Below, piece after piece: positions 63,581-64,000 of a stretch of 64,000 bases of DNA. Every line of letters begins with the position of its first letter. The first letter of the stretch is position 1. The position numbers were made by a program, and so were the translations under genes. The notes beneath the pieces are model-generated. The model worked only from the letters and a program-made list of their open reading frames with translations, was not told the DNA's origin and searched no databases. Source of the DNA: Muscardinus avellanarius. Lineage: Eukaryota > Chordata > Mammalia > Rodentia > Gliridae. The DNA lies in assembly GCA_963383645.1 (NCBI GenBank), contig OY726557.1:127000603-127064602 (forward strand), written 5' to 3'.

Positions 63581-64000
63581 CTTACATGTTTCTACTCAGA
63601 ACAGAAGCCAGGAACCCCTACTTCCCACTCATTGTCTTCTCTGGCAGACACACTATGGAATAGCAGATGTGAGCAGTGCTGCCCAGTCTTGGCGGGGCAA
63701 GAACGCCAGGAAGAGCATGCGGCGTCTCCATCCTCAGGATCCTTGAAGACAGGACAGGGGCATGTGAACAGACTGGCTGATTGGAGGAAGTTTCCATGTC
63801 ATCTCTGACTTAACAAGAAGAGGCACTGACTGCTGCTCTCCTCCAAGCCCTCGTGTTCCCTGGAGTGGCGCTGGTCTCCTCTACACAGGGATATATGAAT
63901 CTGCTTGTCATGATGATCACACCTCCTGGGAACAAATGCTTCTGTGTTTTCCTGGAAGATGCCCAAAATGCCGAAGATGGCAGGTTCCCAGGGAAGCAGC
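63581..64000. other. Unique sequence with exon-like acceptor near 63646
   Basis: CTCATTGTCTTCTCTGGCAG is a fair plus-strand acceptor followed by CpG-bearing sequence (TGGCGGGGCAAGAACGCCAGG, TGCGGCGTCTCC) and a frame that stops at 63746. No clear donor. Function unknown. Confidence 0.25.

Overview
The window looks like one piece of a mammalian nuclear genome, most likely from a rodent of the squirrel-related clade. The clearest sign is about two dozen copies of a dimeric SINE: a 7SL-derived B1-like left half joined to a tRNA-Ala-derived ID-like right half, with an A-rich tail and target-site duplications. Free ID elements, MIR, L2, MER5-like, Tigger-like, L1 and MaLR LTR copies are also present. 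I know this B1-dID type from Sciuridae, Gliridae and relatives. The copies do not match the ground-squirrel consensus as I remember it, so I do not name a species.

I see no complete protein-coding gene, no functional tRNA or rRNA, no CRISPR array and no CpG island. Open frames are short, and most lie inside repeats, microsatellites or random GC-rich sequence. The only gene edge with good signals is at positions 1-36 on the minus strand, where an excellent splice acceptor precedes a short open, CpG-containing exon that runs off the left end. If it is real, much of the window is intron or 5' flank of a minus-strand gene. Weaker exon-like segments lie at 2188-2246, 27790-27882, 30382-30433, 42489-42761, 57908-57943 and near 63657. 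A minus-strand open frame at 21588-21893 looks like a decayed coding fragment.

Layout. 1-9 kb: mostly unique, fairly GC-rich sequence with a few SINEs and MIRs and two conserved-looking blocks (7.0-8.1 kb). 9-20 kb: MER5-like, MIR, Tigger-like, L2, antisense L1, sense L1, several microsatellites (one with Z-DNA potential) and an antisense MaLR LTR. 20-28 kb: SINE pairs, an AT-rich conserved-looking block, the coding-like fragment, a MaLR LTR with an internal tetranucleotide expansion, a 3x20-bp GATA-type tandem repeat, a 157-bp pyrimidine tract and L2. 28-38 kb: largely unique with old MIR, MER5 and L2 pieces. 38-40.4 kb: two same-strand L1 3' fragments around a GC-rich 330-bp segment of unknown origin. 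40-52 kb: L2, MIR and SINEs plus two AT-rich, homeodomain-motif-rich blocks (48.3-49.25 and 51.17-51.7 kb) that are the best enhancer candidates. 52-64 kb: SINEs including a SINE-in-SINE nest, a MaLR LTR split by a SINE, MER5-like copies and a second antisense MaLR LTR.

The most informative structures are the nested insertions, which give relative ages: MIR, MaLR LTR and L2 are oldest, SINE type A is intermediate, and SINE type B is younger. I found no evidence of a novel multi-gene system. The window is best read as regulatory and intronic DNA shaped by retroposons.
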